DNA of 64,000 nucleotides from Zoroaster sp. YZ-2022 (lineage: Eukaryota; Echinodermata; Asteroidea; Forcipulatida; Zoroasteridae), in assembly GCA_029582265.1 (NCBI GenBank), contig CM055822.1, forward strand, positions 45,919,916-45,983,915, read 5' to 3'. Both the position numbers and the translations under genes were made by a program. The notes under the pieces were generated by a model that did not search any database, was not told where the DNA came from, and saw only the letters and a list, made by a program, of their open reading frames with translations. Positions 13,101 through 22,619 of this stretch are shown piece after piece. The first letter of the stretch is position 1. Each line of letters begins with the position of its first letter.

Positions 13101-16100
13101 AGTAATTTTGCTCCATTTGAAGAGAGGAAAGTACCAGTTTCCAACAGTGCTGAATTTTTCCCCAAAAGTGCCCATGGATGCATTTTCGTTGATCTTTCAT
13201 ATTCAGCACTTACGTGTATGGCCTGTACTTCTTGCCAGGTAGTAATTGTGTCCCATTTGAAGCTCGGTGAAATTACCAGTTTCCAACAGTGCTAAAATTT
13301 TCCCAAAAAGTGCCCCTTGGAGGATTTTGCAGGATTTGGGGTGGTTAGGGTTAATCAATAAACCTGTGAAAATTTCAGTCTAAATCAAGAGGAGAGGGGG
13401 AAAAAGCATTAACAATATTTTTCACAAAGTTGCCGTCAAGCGATTTAAAAAAAGGTGCATATTTTTATCAGGATTGGTACAATAAGCAATTGAGTAATAA
13501 TTTTGGGATTTTATAATCACAGGTAATTACCAATGTTATACCTTCCCTTTAATATAGGTTTTCCCGGTGGTAAATTTCGGCAAATAAGCAGCCAATGTAA
13601 ACACTGCGTCATTCTGTTTTGTGTGAAATTGAATGCTGCTCATAATCATCATTCAATTTCGTTTTATGAGTTGGCAATAGTACTCTTGCGTCATGCGATT
13701 TAAACAAAATAACCATCCAATTTAACAATCCATTCGAACAGCATTCAATTTCGCTGGAGCTTTTCGCGGCACGTATTTGGTCATTCAAATTCATTATTTG
13801 TGAAATTTTTGCAACTTAATTGACACTTTGTTAAACTTCGTTTAACTTTAGTTTCCTATAGATTTTTAAAAATGGTTCACTAATGAATTAACTAAAACAT
13901 GATAAAGACACACTCATACAATAATGAAACAGTCCAATATAACGTAAATGTTTCAAAAACACATTACAGAATTAGGCTCAGGTCAGAAAACCAATAAAGA
14001 TTCTAATCAGAGAATGAACAAAACAAAATAAGACCGATTGGCCCTATATAAAGTGTACGAGAAACACACATGAATAAAGAAAACAAAATTAAGTTTGAAT
14101 TAAAGTAAACATATGAAAATGTATTCTGTTGTCTTTTTTGCATTTGTTTCTCGTATTTGTTTTTTTTTAGTTCTCATTTTGCGATATTGATTGCCGTTAT
14201 ACGAAAATGAAATAATAATAATAATAATAATGTATAGATTTATATAGCGCACGTATCCACCAACTAAGTGGCGCTCAAGGCGCATTATATTATTATCCCT
14301 GCTCATAAGGCTCATAAGGCTCATAAATCATTCCTGAAACCATCTCAGCTCCCTGGGGAGTATACAGCTCAATTGCTGCCATTTCTAGCGCATATAGAGC
14401 AAACCATCTCTGCCTTCACAGGTACCCATTTAACCCCTGGGTGGAGAGAAGCAATTGTGGTTAAGTGTCTTGCTCAAGGACACAGGTGTCACGGCCGGGG
14501 CTCGAACCCACACTCTGCTGCTGGCAACACCAGAACTTGAGTTCAGTGCGCTAGACCGCACGACAATCCACTTTATGTGCATTATACAACACACGGGACC
14601 TACGGCTTTACGTCCCATCCGAAGGACGAAGCAATTATGGTTAAGTACCTTGCTCAAGGACACAAGTGTCACGACCGGGGCTCGAACCCACACCCTGCTG
14701 CTGGCAACACCAGAACTTGAGTTCGGTGCGCTAGACCGCTCGGCCACGACACTCCAAAGTAACATTTTAGTGAAAATCTCCAGTTGAACTAGCTCTGCTA
14801 AATTGGATGAATAATGTGCATTACTAAAAAAGAACGACGTATATGCTAAATTGAATATAATGCCACATGAATTCCCATAGCCTGAAAATAAAATTGAATG
14901 TTTGAATTGTTAATTTGAAACACAGTAACAACTGGAGAGGCAAAATTGCTTTAATATGAACGTATTAAAGTGAAATTAACCGGGAAAACCTATACTAAAC
15001 AACTCTTAATGCCCTTACTCCCCCCACAAACTGGGTGTTTTTCCCCAAATAAAAAAAGTGTTTTACCCATACTGATGTTGTTAGTAGCAATTGTAGCAAG
15101 CTGACACAATTATCTACATTGTTGCAAGAAATACTATGTTCAATCTTTGAATTTCACTGAAAATATGAAGTTCATTGGATTTTTGTTGCTGTTCTAATTT
15201 TGAGAATATTTATCAGATCACATTTTTCCCATTTACCTCATTCAATCTGATTAAAAAAAAAGCAATAACATGTAAATTGTCCTTGACTGGAAACCATGAT
15301 AGGCTTGGGCGATTCTAGGTCAGGTCAATCTGAATTATAATAATATAATAATAATGGAGGCATTTTAAAGCGCTCTTACACAAGGTATCACCGTGCTGTA
15401 CATTATTACCCCTGCTCATCAGGCGCATAAATCATTCCTGAAACCATCTCAGCTCCCTGGGGAGTATACAGTTCAATTGCTGCCATTTCGGTGCATATAG
15501 GCTAATCAAACACAACAACCAACTCTGCCCTCACAGGTACCCATTTACTCCTGGGTGGAGAGAAGCAATTATGGTAAAGTGTCTTGCTCAAGGACACAAG
15601 CACCACGGTCGCGGTCGGGATTCGAACCCACATTCTGACGACTCAGCCATCAGAACACAAATCCGATGCACTAAACCGCTCGACCATGGCACGATGAATT
15701 GATTCCAAATTGAGAGTTGAAACTGCAATTCCACCATTTAACCCTCCTATAGGTTTAACACTCAAAGACACTCAAAATTTGTATGTCTCTCTTAACCCAT
15801 TGACTTTGTGCAGTGCACTCAAATACATGCAAGCACATGTGGCTGTGATAGGAGGTCAAACCCAAAGACACTCAAAATTTGTATGTAACTCCCAACCCAT
15901 TGACTTTGTGCAGTGCACTCAAATAAATGCAAGGACATGTGGCTAGGATAGGTCAAACCAAAACCACTCGACAGTACATACACAGCTCTGTGTGACTGTG
16001 GTTTGACCTACCAATTGGCAATGCAACCAAAAATACTCAAGTGACTGTCTGTGGGTGCCGTGCTGACTGGGCCAAATTTCAGCATGGGCATAGGAGGGCT

Positions 16101-16914
16101 AAAGCATCAAGCATCCACAATAAGCGATTCCAGGTTATTTGAAACCAATTTAAACAATATCTTAGGCTTGTCATCGGTCATCTTCAAAGTTGGTGCAGTT
16201 ACATGCTTTTTTTTTAATCGGCTATCTTTTTTTTGCCAACAGGGAAATGCATGACACATTGTATACTTGGGGACCAAATTTCCCATAAAGTATGGTAGCT
16301 AAGAGAGGCCTCACAAATTGGGCAAATGTTCATACCCCTATGTGAAAAAGTTGTTTAAAATATAGCACGGCAGAATTCCAATCGATACAGCAATTTTGGC
16401 TGCAATTGGACATTGTTTCATAGCACAAAAAAAAGAAGAAAATTAAAAATGCTGACGCGTGTGTCTGAGACGATGTGCGCGAAGACCAGAAACCGCCATA
16501 GTTCTTGAGTTACATGTAGTGTTATCTGCGGTGGCAAAACAAAACAAAAACAAAAACATCTCAAGACGTTTTTGGACTGTTAATTTCTGCCATAAATTAA
16601 GTTTTTCTATGGCCATTTTGTGCATGAAATTTAGAATCAATTCTCTATGTGGAGTGAATGGAAACATTTTTTCGGAATCGCCCAAACTCAATCCAGTAAC
16701 TCCTGCCAATTAGTTTTGATTTGATAAAATATCACGTTTTTGTTTCCTTTGTCAGGAAAAAGAGAAGATTATTCCAACATTGATGTCCTCTGACTACGGA
16801 CATCGGTTGAAGTCTTTCAAAGATCCACCAGGCAGGGATCATGTTCGCATTGCTCATGTCCAGACAGAGTTTTACAGCCGGACAGGAATCAACATATCCA
16901 ATGAAATGCACTGA
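3998..16914 (+). CDS. CFAP90: CFAP90 (C5orf49) orthologue, three coding exons, complete
   Basis: Joining 3998-4171, 11086-11202 and 16756-16914 gives a 149-residue protein. Both introns are phase 0 with GT/AG borders. The middle exon carries NKLHRCDREHAKSKGLTVN and the last carries AHVQTEFYSR. These match what I recall of the family's conserved core (LHRDDREHAKS..., then ...VQADFYR). An AFSYVP block near residue 35 also fits the family's N-terminal 'ALSYVP' element. The length is close to the vertebrate protein (about 147 aa). CFAP90 is known as a small microtubule inner protein of ciliary doublet microtubules, with no enzymatic activity. I chose ATG 3998 because its context (AAAATGG) is strong; an in-frame ATG at 3953 would add 15 residues in a poor context. 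The gene covers 12.9 kb because its introns are packed with MITEs and SINEs. Identification rests on motif memory, not a search. Confidence 0.8.
4258..5042. repeat. CpG-rich TCGGGA/TCGTGA-repeat block, possibly a transposon interior
   Basis: Intron 1 of CFAP90 contains many degenerate TCGGGACGCTGTCG and GGACGGTGTC units between about 4380 and 4880. The flanks (GCGTTCACACAGTGCCGATT at the left, a loose inverse near 5010-5040) may be decayed inverted ends. Base composition is clearly different from neighbouring sequence. Confidence 0.4.
5043..6414. other. CFAP90 intron 1 sequence, no clear element
   Basis: A small GGACGGAT tandem (5341-5375) and a GAGTC-rich stretch (6305-6355) are the only structures I see. 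The latter resembles the one at 9110-9240, so the two may be halves of one older repeat split by later insertions. Confidence 0.4.
6415..7758 (+). mobile_element. Helentron/HINE-like element, copy 2, with amplified interior
   Basis: The left end is CTAGGTGTTCGG. The right end is a hairpin (TTCGGGT-ACAT-ACCCGAA) followed by CACCTAA, the inverse of the left end. Inverted subterminal ends, a 3' hairpin and a central tandem array are the described features of Helentron-associated elements. The 3' 200 bp match copy 1 at 1510-2345. No coding capacity. Confidence 0.6.
6487..7560 (+). repeat. ~150-bp tandem array, about 7 copies
   Basis: Each unit contains ACTTCCGGTTTGGACAGGAA, then GGTCAAATTGGGGTCA, GACAATTAAC, TGTACAATGG and TTTACCTCTTGTGGTTGTTG. 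Unit starts are 146-156 bp apart (near 6508, 6658, 6804, 6952, 7108, 7256, 7408). It forms the body of the Helentron-like element. Confidence 0.92.
7977..8619. mobile_element. TTAA-flanked piggyBac-like MITE, family A, copy 1
   Basis: TTAA at 7973-7976 and 8620-8623 flank CCCTCCTACT...AGTAGGAGGG inverted ends. The interior has many TTTGAATGGT/ACCATTTGAA motifs in both directions. TTAA duplication with CCC-starting ends is typical of piggyBac-derived elements. Confidence 0.8.
8624..9570. other. CFAP90 intron 1, GAGTC-rich stretch
   Basis: Between 9110 and 9240 the sequence repeats GAGTC/GACTC and includes several TGAGTCA heptamers. No other structure found. Confidence 0.4.
9571..10292. mobile_element. 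Harbinger-like MITE, family H1, split by a nested element
   Basis: The ends AGTCTCCAGTTTCTGG and CCAGAAACTGGAGACT are inverted. Internal blocks (ATGAAACGATGTCCAATTGC, CGTTTGCCCGATTTGTGAGG, GATTTTGAAGCCGACCGATG) are shared with copies near 16163, 22798, 49123, 55864 and 63105. A TTAA-flanked element is inserted at 9712-10055. Confidence 0.75.
9716..10051. mobile_element. Nested TTAA-flanked element with CCCATATCCGCC ends
   Basis: TTAA at 9712-9715 and 10052-10055. Inverted ends CCCATATCCGCC / GGCGGATATGGG are perfect over 12 bp. It interrupts the H1 MITE: the H1 sequence resumes directly after the second TTAA. Confidence 0.82.
10293..10779. repeat. 11-bp tandem CTTATTGCCAC array and plain intron sequence
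   Basis: Eight near-identical 11-bp units lie between about 10650 and 10738. The rest of the stretch shows a GGGTACC-rich patch (10320-10345, 10575-10625) but no gene. Confidence 0.7.
10780..11034. mobile_element. hAT-like MITE with 6-bp duplication, type A, copy 1
   Basis: Begins CAGGCCTGTGATTTCTCAGG and ends AAATCACACCCCTAG. ATGTAG flanks both sides (10774-10779, 11035-11040). It ends about 50 bp before CFAP90 exon 2. Confidence 0.75.
11086..11202 (+). CDS. CFAP90: CFAP90 coding exon 2
   Basis: This 117-bp exon has acceptor TTACAG| and donor GATGAG|GTAATA, phase 0 on both sides. It codes 39 residues (PRPHSTYDRLFHKQQ...GLTVNDE) containing the most conserved family block, KLHRxDREHAKSxGL. 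A hAT-like MITE ends only about 50 bp upstream of the acceptor. Confidence 0.85.
11203..11596. other. CFAP90 intron 2, no element recognised
   Basis: AT-rich sequence with no repeat match inside the window. Confidence 0.4.
11597..12040. mobile_element. 444-bp palindromic foldback MITE
   Basis: The arms start TAGTCTTGGTTCAAAACTGT and end in the inverse. Identity is high over the first 45 bp and continues inward (TTGGGAATTTC, GGGGGA, TTGTTGTTTATGCGC) nearly to the centre. No coding content. Confidence 0.8.
12178..12248. mobile_element. Fragment of Harbinger-like MITE H1
   Basis: Only the right-hand end is present: GTCACTGCACC, ATTTTGAAGCCGACCTATG, CCAGAGACTTTTTTT. Confidence 0.65.
12368..12600. 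repeat. Near-perfect 233-bp hairpin palindrome
   Basis: Arms of about 110 bp (GACTCTCTCTGGCAAAACCC outward, CCAGATTTGTAGAAAT inward) surround a loop of about 15 bp. Arm identity is very high, suggesting a recent foldback insertion. Confidence 0.85.
12934..13350. mobile_element. TTAA-type element, family E, copy 1
   Basis: Left CCCCTAACCCCC after ATAA, right GGGGTGGTTAGGG before TTAA (13351-13354). The interior contains AATCCTCCAAAATCC near both ends and a direct duplication of about 160 bp (TCTTTCATATTCAGCACTTA...GTACTTCTTGCCAGGTAG). Confidence 0.65.
13555..14992. mobile_element. TA-flanked element with TAGGTTTTCCCGG ends carrying SINE insertions
   Basis: TAGGTTTTCCCGGTGG at the left is mirrored by CCGGGAAAACCTA at the right, with TA on both outer sides. 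The left interior has repeated CATTCAATTTCG blocks in both orientations. A composite SINE is inserted at 14211-14756. Confidence 0.55.
14211..14756 (-). mobile_element. Composite tRNA-Leu-derived SINE with two heads
   Basis: On the minus strand the head reads GTCGTGGCCGAGCGGTCTAG, with a CTCAAGT anticodon loop (CAA, leucine), a long variable arm and a GGTTCGAGCC T-arm. The body has CCTTGAGCAAG and TAAATGGGTACC, and the tail is (ATT)n. The head plus first body block occurs twice (14627-14756 and 14450-14560), separated by GGACCTACGGCTTTACGTCC. Confidence 0.8.
15335..15692 (-). mobile_element. tRNA-derived SINE, minus strand
   Basis: Shares the body (TGTCTTGCTCAAGGACACAA, GGTACCCATTTACTCCTGGG, CAGCTCCCTGGGGAGTATAC) and ATAATAAT tail with the copies at 14211, 42242 and 45893. 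The tRNA-like head lies at 15600-15692. Confidence 0.82.
15742..16098. mobile_element. TTAA-flanked MITE, family B
   Basis: TTAA (15738-15741) and a mutated CTAA flank CCCTCCTATAGG...CATAGGAGGG. Two direct copies of a ~125-bp unit (AAAGACACTCAAAATTTGTA...TTGTGCAGTGCACTCAAATA) fill the left half. Confidence 0.7.
16163..16497. mobile_element. Harbinger-like MITE H1, copy in CFAP90 intron 2
   Basis: Left GGCTTGTCATCGGTCATCTT, central GCCTCACAAATTGGGCAAA and CAATCGATACAGCAATTTTG, right AGACCAGAAACCGCC. The terminal poly-A/T ends are eroded. Confidence 0.65.
16756..16914 (+). CDS. CFAP90: CFAP90 coding exon 3 and stop
   Basis: This exon has acceptor TTTGTCAG| and runs 52 codons to TGA at 16912-16914. 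It starts EKEKIIPTLMSSDYG and includes HVQTEFYSRTGIN, matching the C-terminal VQADFYR-type block of the family. It lies about 250 bp after a Harbinger-like MITE. Confidence 0.85.
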   Translation, partial: EKEKIIPTLMSSDYGHRLKSFKDPPGRDHVRIAHVQTEFYSRTGINISNEMH

Positions 16915-17148
16915 GATATAACAGGTGATTATGTATCAGGACACTTGATATAATCACATCAAAACATCTGTGTAACCATAATTGCATGGGGAAACCAACA
17001 TTCATTCATCAAGCCTGATTTATTTGCTGGTGGTGGTTTTTACTGTTGTGGAATGCATCGTGCAGTCAGTGGCGGATTATTGTGGCTGGCTGATTTAACA
17101 GTCATTTTAGTATTATTACTGTTAAGGGCAATTCTAGCTAGGATGATC

Positions 17149-18143
17149 CTATCGTTATTGACATAATGCTATAGGATACAGAGTGTACAAACGAACGTGT
17201 ATTGCATGTTTTGCGAAAAATAAACACATTGCACTGTTAACACCTCAGGGATCAAGTGCCAAAGTCTTGGTACAGCCAAGCCTTTGAGAAGCTGGGCCAG
17301 GCCTAGGCTACCAGGCCTCGGCTACCAGGCCTCCTAATCTGTCTTTTGTGAGTCCTAGTCCTGTAACAATACAGTACTTGCCAATCAACATAACCTGGGC
17401 TTCTGGAGGGCCTAGCCTGGCTCATTATAATGGCTGCAGTTGTGAACAAAAGACAGCTGAGGTGTCTGCGTTAACAAGAAGAGCTATTTGAGATCACTCA
17501 TTAGCCAAGGGTCTTTTGCACTGAGCTAGGGGATTATATAGGCCCAGTGGCCTGGGCAAAGCCTGGGCCTGGCTGGACTTTTCAAAGGCTTGGCTGTACA
17601 AAGACTTTGGCCTTCCTCCCTTAAATACTATATATCTATACTGTATGGTTATTACGTTTATGCCTTTGATAATCAAAATATTGGTCTTCAATTGATGAAT
17701 TTAAGGTTTTCTTTGGAACCATTTATGTCATTTTTTTTCATTTCACATTTGCTCCTTTGCAGTTTCATGTAAAATTATCAGGGATTTTGTTCGCAGTTTC
17801 ATTGAAAATAAAGCATTTCTACCATGGAATATATTCAATAAAACTGAAACAGCCGCAGGTTTGTATTGCAAAAGGTTGAAGGTTGAGTCAGGCGGGGGCG
17901 CTGTTTGCTGCTCCGCGATCACATCGTGCGGACAGAATTGAACCACATAGAAGACCAAAACAAGGCAAGAATTGGTCCAAAACAGTGTTTCAATATTTTT
18001 ATTATCAAAGGCATAAACGTAATAACAATACAGTATAGATACATACTTACAGTGCAATGTGTTTATTTTTTGGGAAAAATGCAATACACGTTCATTTGTA
18101 CACTATGTATCCTAGCGTTACAGTGTATGTCAATAACGATAGG
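17149..18143. mobile_element. ~1-kb foldback with 93-bp arms
   Basis: Left arm 17149-17241 (CTATCGTTATTGACATA ... AACACATTGCACTGTTA) is inverted at 18050-18143. Inner segments are also inverted: CCAAAGTCTTGGTACAGCC against GGCTGTACAAAGACTTTGG, and TATTATCAAAGGCATAAACG against its inverse at 17640-17680. Confidence 0.75.
17218..17223 (+). promoter_or_regulatory. Possible polyadenylation signal of CFAP90
   Basis: AATAAA lies about 300 bp after the CFAP90 stop. It falls inside the left arm of a foldback element, so if used, the transcript end would be supplied by the repeat. No transcript evidence is available here. Confidence 0.25.
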
Positions 18144-18144
18144 G

Positions 18145-18530
18145 CAATTCCATGGTTACTCACGTTACATTTTTAAGGTTTTGGGCCCACTCTTAATGGC
18201 ATAATATATATTTCACTCATCAGTTTTTTCACAGTAGTTGCATTATACCCAGACCTTACTCATCACAAGAAAAATAATTACATAAATTTGTTGTATGTAA
18301 CGCTATATAAGAGAAAAAGCGATATTTTAAGCATGTTTGAAAAATGTGACATGAGTAACCATAAATTTTGTCTTTTATTGCTGGAATTATTTTGTTGTTC
18401 TGAGTAATGTCTAGGTATAATGCAACTACTTTGAAAAAAAAAACTGAGTGAAATATATAAGTAAGGAAATTATGGCATTAAGAGTTGGCCCAATACCTCA
18501 AAAATGTAACGTGAGTAACCATGGAATTGC
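18145..18530. repeat. Second foldback abutting the first
   Basis: Arms begin GCAATTCCATGGTTACTCAC (18145) and are mirrored at the right end, 18510-18530. Inner matches include TGGCATAATATATATTTCAC and GTTGCATTATACC. Confidence 0.75.
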
Positions 18531-19145
18531 ACTTAATGTAAACACACTCAAGCATTCACAAATGTTATCCACCCATGTTTGTGCCTATTTGACAGTAAAA
18601 CATAGATTTAAATGTTGACTTGCTATTTTTCTGGGGTTAAGGAAGTTACAAGCTTGTCAAGGATTAGTACCAGTAAAATAAAAACTCAAATTAATAAAAT
18701 GCTGGCCCGCAGTTTTATTCCGCAGCTTGCATGTGACCACACAATTTATTGCACATAAAGCCTGAAGGCGTGTACAGTCTTCCTATTGGCCAGTGCGGCT
18801 GTCAATCAGAATCATGCGCGTTTTAAATATTGTTTGTATTTACAGTTTCCGACATCTGAAGTTCATGTTTTTTTTTGTCCGTTTAATAAAATTCATTCGC
18901 TCTTTAAATTCTATTTTGTGGGTCTGTTGACCCAAATACAGGCGATATCTTTAAACTAACGCAGCCCAAATATCCAAAAAAGGTGTACTAACTGCCCCCA
19001 TGTTTTAGCTTTTGGGTAGTGTGATAGACGTGTCTTTAACAACTGACAAACTCTTTATGAGTCTGCCACTGGTATAAAGCCATTTAAAGCACAAATTATG
19101 CATGAAACAAATTTAAAAAAATTCAAAAAATGTATGTAACTTGTG
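18531..19145. other. Intergenic, no feature seen
   Basis: AT-rich sequence without repeat matches elsewhere in the window and no supported reading frame. Confidence 0.4.
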
Positions 19146-19149
19146 TTAA

Positions 19150-20127
19150 CCCTTTAAACTCAGTCCTGTAGAATATCGGACGGCGGTGTCCGATGAAATA
19201 AATCAATTCTTACTCTGAATTTGCTTGGCAATGCTCTTGTTATGCCTCTTTTTGATTATTGTAGTTCTGTTTGGTCTAATTGTAATGCTCAATATTCTAA
19301 TTCTCTTCAAATTCTTCATAATAGGCTTGCCAGAATATTGCTCTCTGCTGACGGTCGTACTTCAGTTAACGATCTAATGACTAAACTTAGCTGGAATAAA
19401 TTAGAACAAAGATGGAATGACCAACTTCTTATCACAACATTTAAATGTTTACAAGGCAATGCACCTTCATATTTATCATCAAATTTCTTATTCAGTGATT
19501 CTGCCCATTCCAAGGGTACACGGAGTCAAACATTTAAATGTTTACTTCTTCCACCATGGAAAACTAATCCAGGTAGACGGTCATTCCACTTTAGAGCTGT
19601 AAATCGCTGGAATAAGTTGTCAAATGACATTCGGCTCAACTTTAGTACCATGACTACACATATTTTTAAAAATGCCATCAGTACACATTAATGCTGACAT
19701 ATTATGATTTCATGTATATTGATATATAGGCCTAATGTACATTTATATGTTTACACTTTTAAACCTAATACTATGTTATGACTGTGTATATTATGTACAC
19801 ATACTGCAAATATATCTTGTATATATACTTTTGTACATTTTGAATACATGTACATGTAGTGTAGAATACAATAATGTTTTAATCTGGACCTCTTGGGAGA
19901 CCAGTACTTTGTATTGAAAGAGATATCCAGAATAAAGATAGAATAAACAAACAAACATCTGTACGCCATTTTTTCCAAAAGGTTGGTGGGGGTCAAAACT
20001 TTGAAAAAAATGTAGGTCCATATGTAAGCTTTCCAATGGTATATAATGTGATAAGGTTTTTGAGAAGTAAGGCAGAATTTGTTATACAAAGAACAAAATT
20101 CACCAAAACAGGCCTGAGTTTAAAGGG
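19150..20127. mobile_element. TTAA-flanked element F, carrying a LINE insertion
   Basis: TTAA at 19146-19149 and 20128-20131 enclose CCCTTTAAACTCAG...CTGAGTTTAAAGGG (14-bp perfect inverted ends). Its interior holds a 5'-truncated LINE tail at about 19205-19955. Confidence 0.82.
19209..19691 (+). pseudogene. C-terminal fragment of a LINE reverse transcriptase
   Basis: The frame reads MPLFDYCSSVWSN, LQILHNRLARIL, LLITTFKCLQGNAPSYLSS, GRRSFHFRAVNRWNKLSNDI and stops after IFKNAISTH. This is the conserved tail of CR1/Jockey-type polymerases (DYCxSVW, LQxLxNRxAR, APxYL, S-F-R-A-xxWNxLP). The catalytic part is absent, so the copy is 5'-truncated. The 3' end near 19955 is A-rich (AAACAAACAAACA), as expected of LINE insertion. 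Confidence 0.85.
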
Positions 20128-20299
20128 TTAAATGACCAAATTGACATCAAGTAATTTTTTGAGATTATAATTTAGTAATTTTGTCATTGGTTGATTCTCA
20201 TTTAAGACAGTGAACATTCCCTATAGACTATTGTGACCATTGTTTACAAAATTGTGGCACTGTCGTATTTTCTGCCTGGCAGTATCTGCGAGTTCATTC

Positions 20300-20650
20300 T
20301 GTTTTAGTTTAGACATAACGTCACAGGTCACATCATCTCATTGATCTGTATTGATCTCCGTCATCACTATAATTGAGATCAATGCATCGTCTATAGACCA
20401 TGCAGTTCATTAGGCGCTGCCATAACTGCGGTGGTACCTACATTCTGCGTCAACGTTTGTTTTCTACGCAGTCCAGTGCTTCTTCGACCAATCTGAGCAC
20501 TCTATTTAACGAAATGCTAGCGTACCGCATATTTAAGAAAGCGTGTGATGCGCGCGTGCAGTGTGGTACCACCGCAGTAATGGTGGAAAACAGTGGTCGC
20601 CAGATTAGTTTATAGATGATGTGACTTGTGATATAACGCCTAAACCAAAA
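20300..20650. mobile_element. Foldback element with homologue at 38265-38470
   Basis: Outer arms (TAACGTCACAGGTCACATCA and its inverse at 20612-20645) and inner arms (CCATAACTGCGGTGGTACC and GGTACCACCGCAGTAATGG) are inverted. The core 20400-20605 matches 38265-38470 in reverse complement. A partial direct copy of the outer arm lies at 20693-20725. Confidence 0.7.
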
Positions 20651-20924
20651 CAGGATGTGCGTGCATACCCCCAGGCAAAAATGTCCCGTTTTGGTTTAGG
20701 CGTGACATCACAGGTCACATCGTCTATAAAGGGGAATATTCTAAGCAAATCCTAACTTTTGTAATTGAGTCTGTGTACTGTGCTCCTTTTCTAGTAAAAG
20801 TAAAAATAATTGATAGATAAAAGGAAATAGGATAACGTATCTTGCTTAACATCACTGTGGCAGTTAGTTGTGACATTTCTGATTTTATACAGCACTTAGA
20901 AAATACTTGTTTGTGATAAATGTA

Positions 20925-21180
20925 CACTCACTGGCCATAAGTATTGCAACACCCCCAAAGTTCAGTTTGGAGAACTGTGTTACAATAATTTATTTTATTT
21001 TATTTACACTACTTAAGACTTCTTGAAAGTGCCTGTGTTTTGAAGTCCATGTTCTTTTTTACTGTTCTTGCTCGGAAATTATGTAATACACGATTGATGA
21101 AATCGGATTAAATGATCATCTCACCTGTTACTTGTAAAGTGCTATTTTGAGCATGTTGCAATACTTTTGGCCAGTGAGTC
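20925..21180. mobile_element. Tc1/mariner-like MITE
   Basis: TA on both sides, with inverted ends CACTCACTGGCCATAAGTAT / ...ACTTTTGGCCAGTGAGTC of about 27 bp. The CACTGGCC start is common in Tc1-type elements. 256 bp, no coding. Confidence 0.82.
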
Positions 21181-21419
21181 TATAAAGATTTGTTGCACTG
21201 TAATTGTAACGGATAGTCATGACATTTCTTATATAATTATATATGTATTTTGTTTTGTACAGAATGTGCTGTATAAATTGTCATATTTATAATTATATTC
21301 TTGTATTAAAACTTTGATGAATATCAAATGGACTATTAATTTCACCATGAATCCTGCCCTCATTCATTGTAATTGCACACCAATAAAGCTTTACTGATGG
21401 GGGTTGTCCATAATTATCA

Positions 21420-21720
21420 ACATTTTCAAGATATCGTTTCTGTTTGCGGTAACACCATGTGTTTATCTAAACTATCGTGAAGCCGAGGTACACGTTCTAA
21501 AAAGAACCCTTATCGCACAACTCGTATCTCGACTGTCGCTAAGTGAGATTATGGTTCAAGGGAGAACCAATATCGGGCAACTTGTTTTCTCTACTGTCGT
21601 TAAGTGAGATGTTCAGGGAGAACCATGGGGATTTCACGGGTTACTCTCTGGGCAATTTATTTCTCTACTGTCGCCAAGTGAGAAATATGGTTCAGGGAGA
21701 ACCATGATGAATAGTTTTGA
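21420..21720. repeat. ~75-90-bp tandem units with GGTTCAGGGAGAACCAT
   Basis: Three units share GTCG(C/T)TAAGTGAGA, GGTTCA(A)GGGAGAACCA and a TATC(G)GGCAA block. A GCGGTAACACCATGTG stretch at its left resembles the outer arm of the foldback at 23410-23708. Confidence 0.65.
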
Positions 21721-22618
21721 TTGTAAATGTACCGTACATTATGCAATAAAATAATTTGAAACATTTGATAAGAAATTTAATTTCATTTGGAGCTTTATAT
21801 TTGGTGGACTTGTACGGCTTATTTGAGCAAAAATGGAAGAAATCATTGAGAACAAACTGCTTGCATCAGTGGCAGATCTGGGGTGGGGGGGGGAGGGGGA
21901 AAGGTTTCGGTAAGGAATGGGAGGGGAGTGTGGGTAAACAGCCCCTCAAAAAAGTAAATGGTATGGTCATTAATTTCCAATATGACTTATTTCTCAGTGA
22001 ATAAATGAAGTTATGTGACGCATCAACTTTATATATATAAGAGGGAGCTTATCCCATGTTCTTATTTGTCCAAATAATACACACTTTTATTATTTGCAGT
22101 TACTTTCTCCCAGATCAACACCACTCATGTACTACAACACAGATTGTCACTTAAAAATAAAGAACACATAATCAACACAAAACTCAATAAAATACAGTAT
22201 ATCAAAACTTTAGATATATCTGGCAATTATTTAACATGTACATTGAATAAGTATTGTGCAGCATAAATTATACAAGAGTTACACTATACAGAGGATTGTG
22301 TAACACTTTTTTCCCTTGTCACAGTAACATGGATTATGTCCTGAAAACCTAATGATTGCAAGATAAATGTAGAAACTAAAAATGGCTTTCATCCTGGACA
22401 GAATATTTCAATCATAGACAGTATGGAAATCATTTATGACAGCCAAATCAACAGGTTGATATAACATAGGTTTCTGTTCACGCTTTGTCATGGGGCTGGG
22501 CGTTCTCATTTTGGCCTGACAATATATGAACCTATATCAAAACATGCTATGTTGTCTTACATTGCAGGGCACAAAAACCTACTGGACAACAAGGCTAGTA
22601 TCTCAAGAATTTTACTAG
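21721..22618. other. Intergenic, no gene
   Basis: Contains a G-rich run (21881-21905) and otherwise AT-rich sequence. Confidence 0.4.
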
Positions 22619-22619
22619 A

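Noticed and set aside
14430..14787. Protein frames of about 110 codons on both strands
   Set aside because: They come from the duplicated tRNA-Leu SINE heads.
19735..20089. Frames MYIYMFTLLN... and MYNKFCLTSQ...
   Set aside because: They lie in the 3' untranslated tail of the LINE fragment and in the TTAA element, with low-complexity composition.
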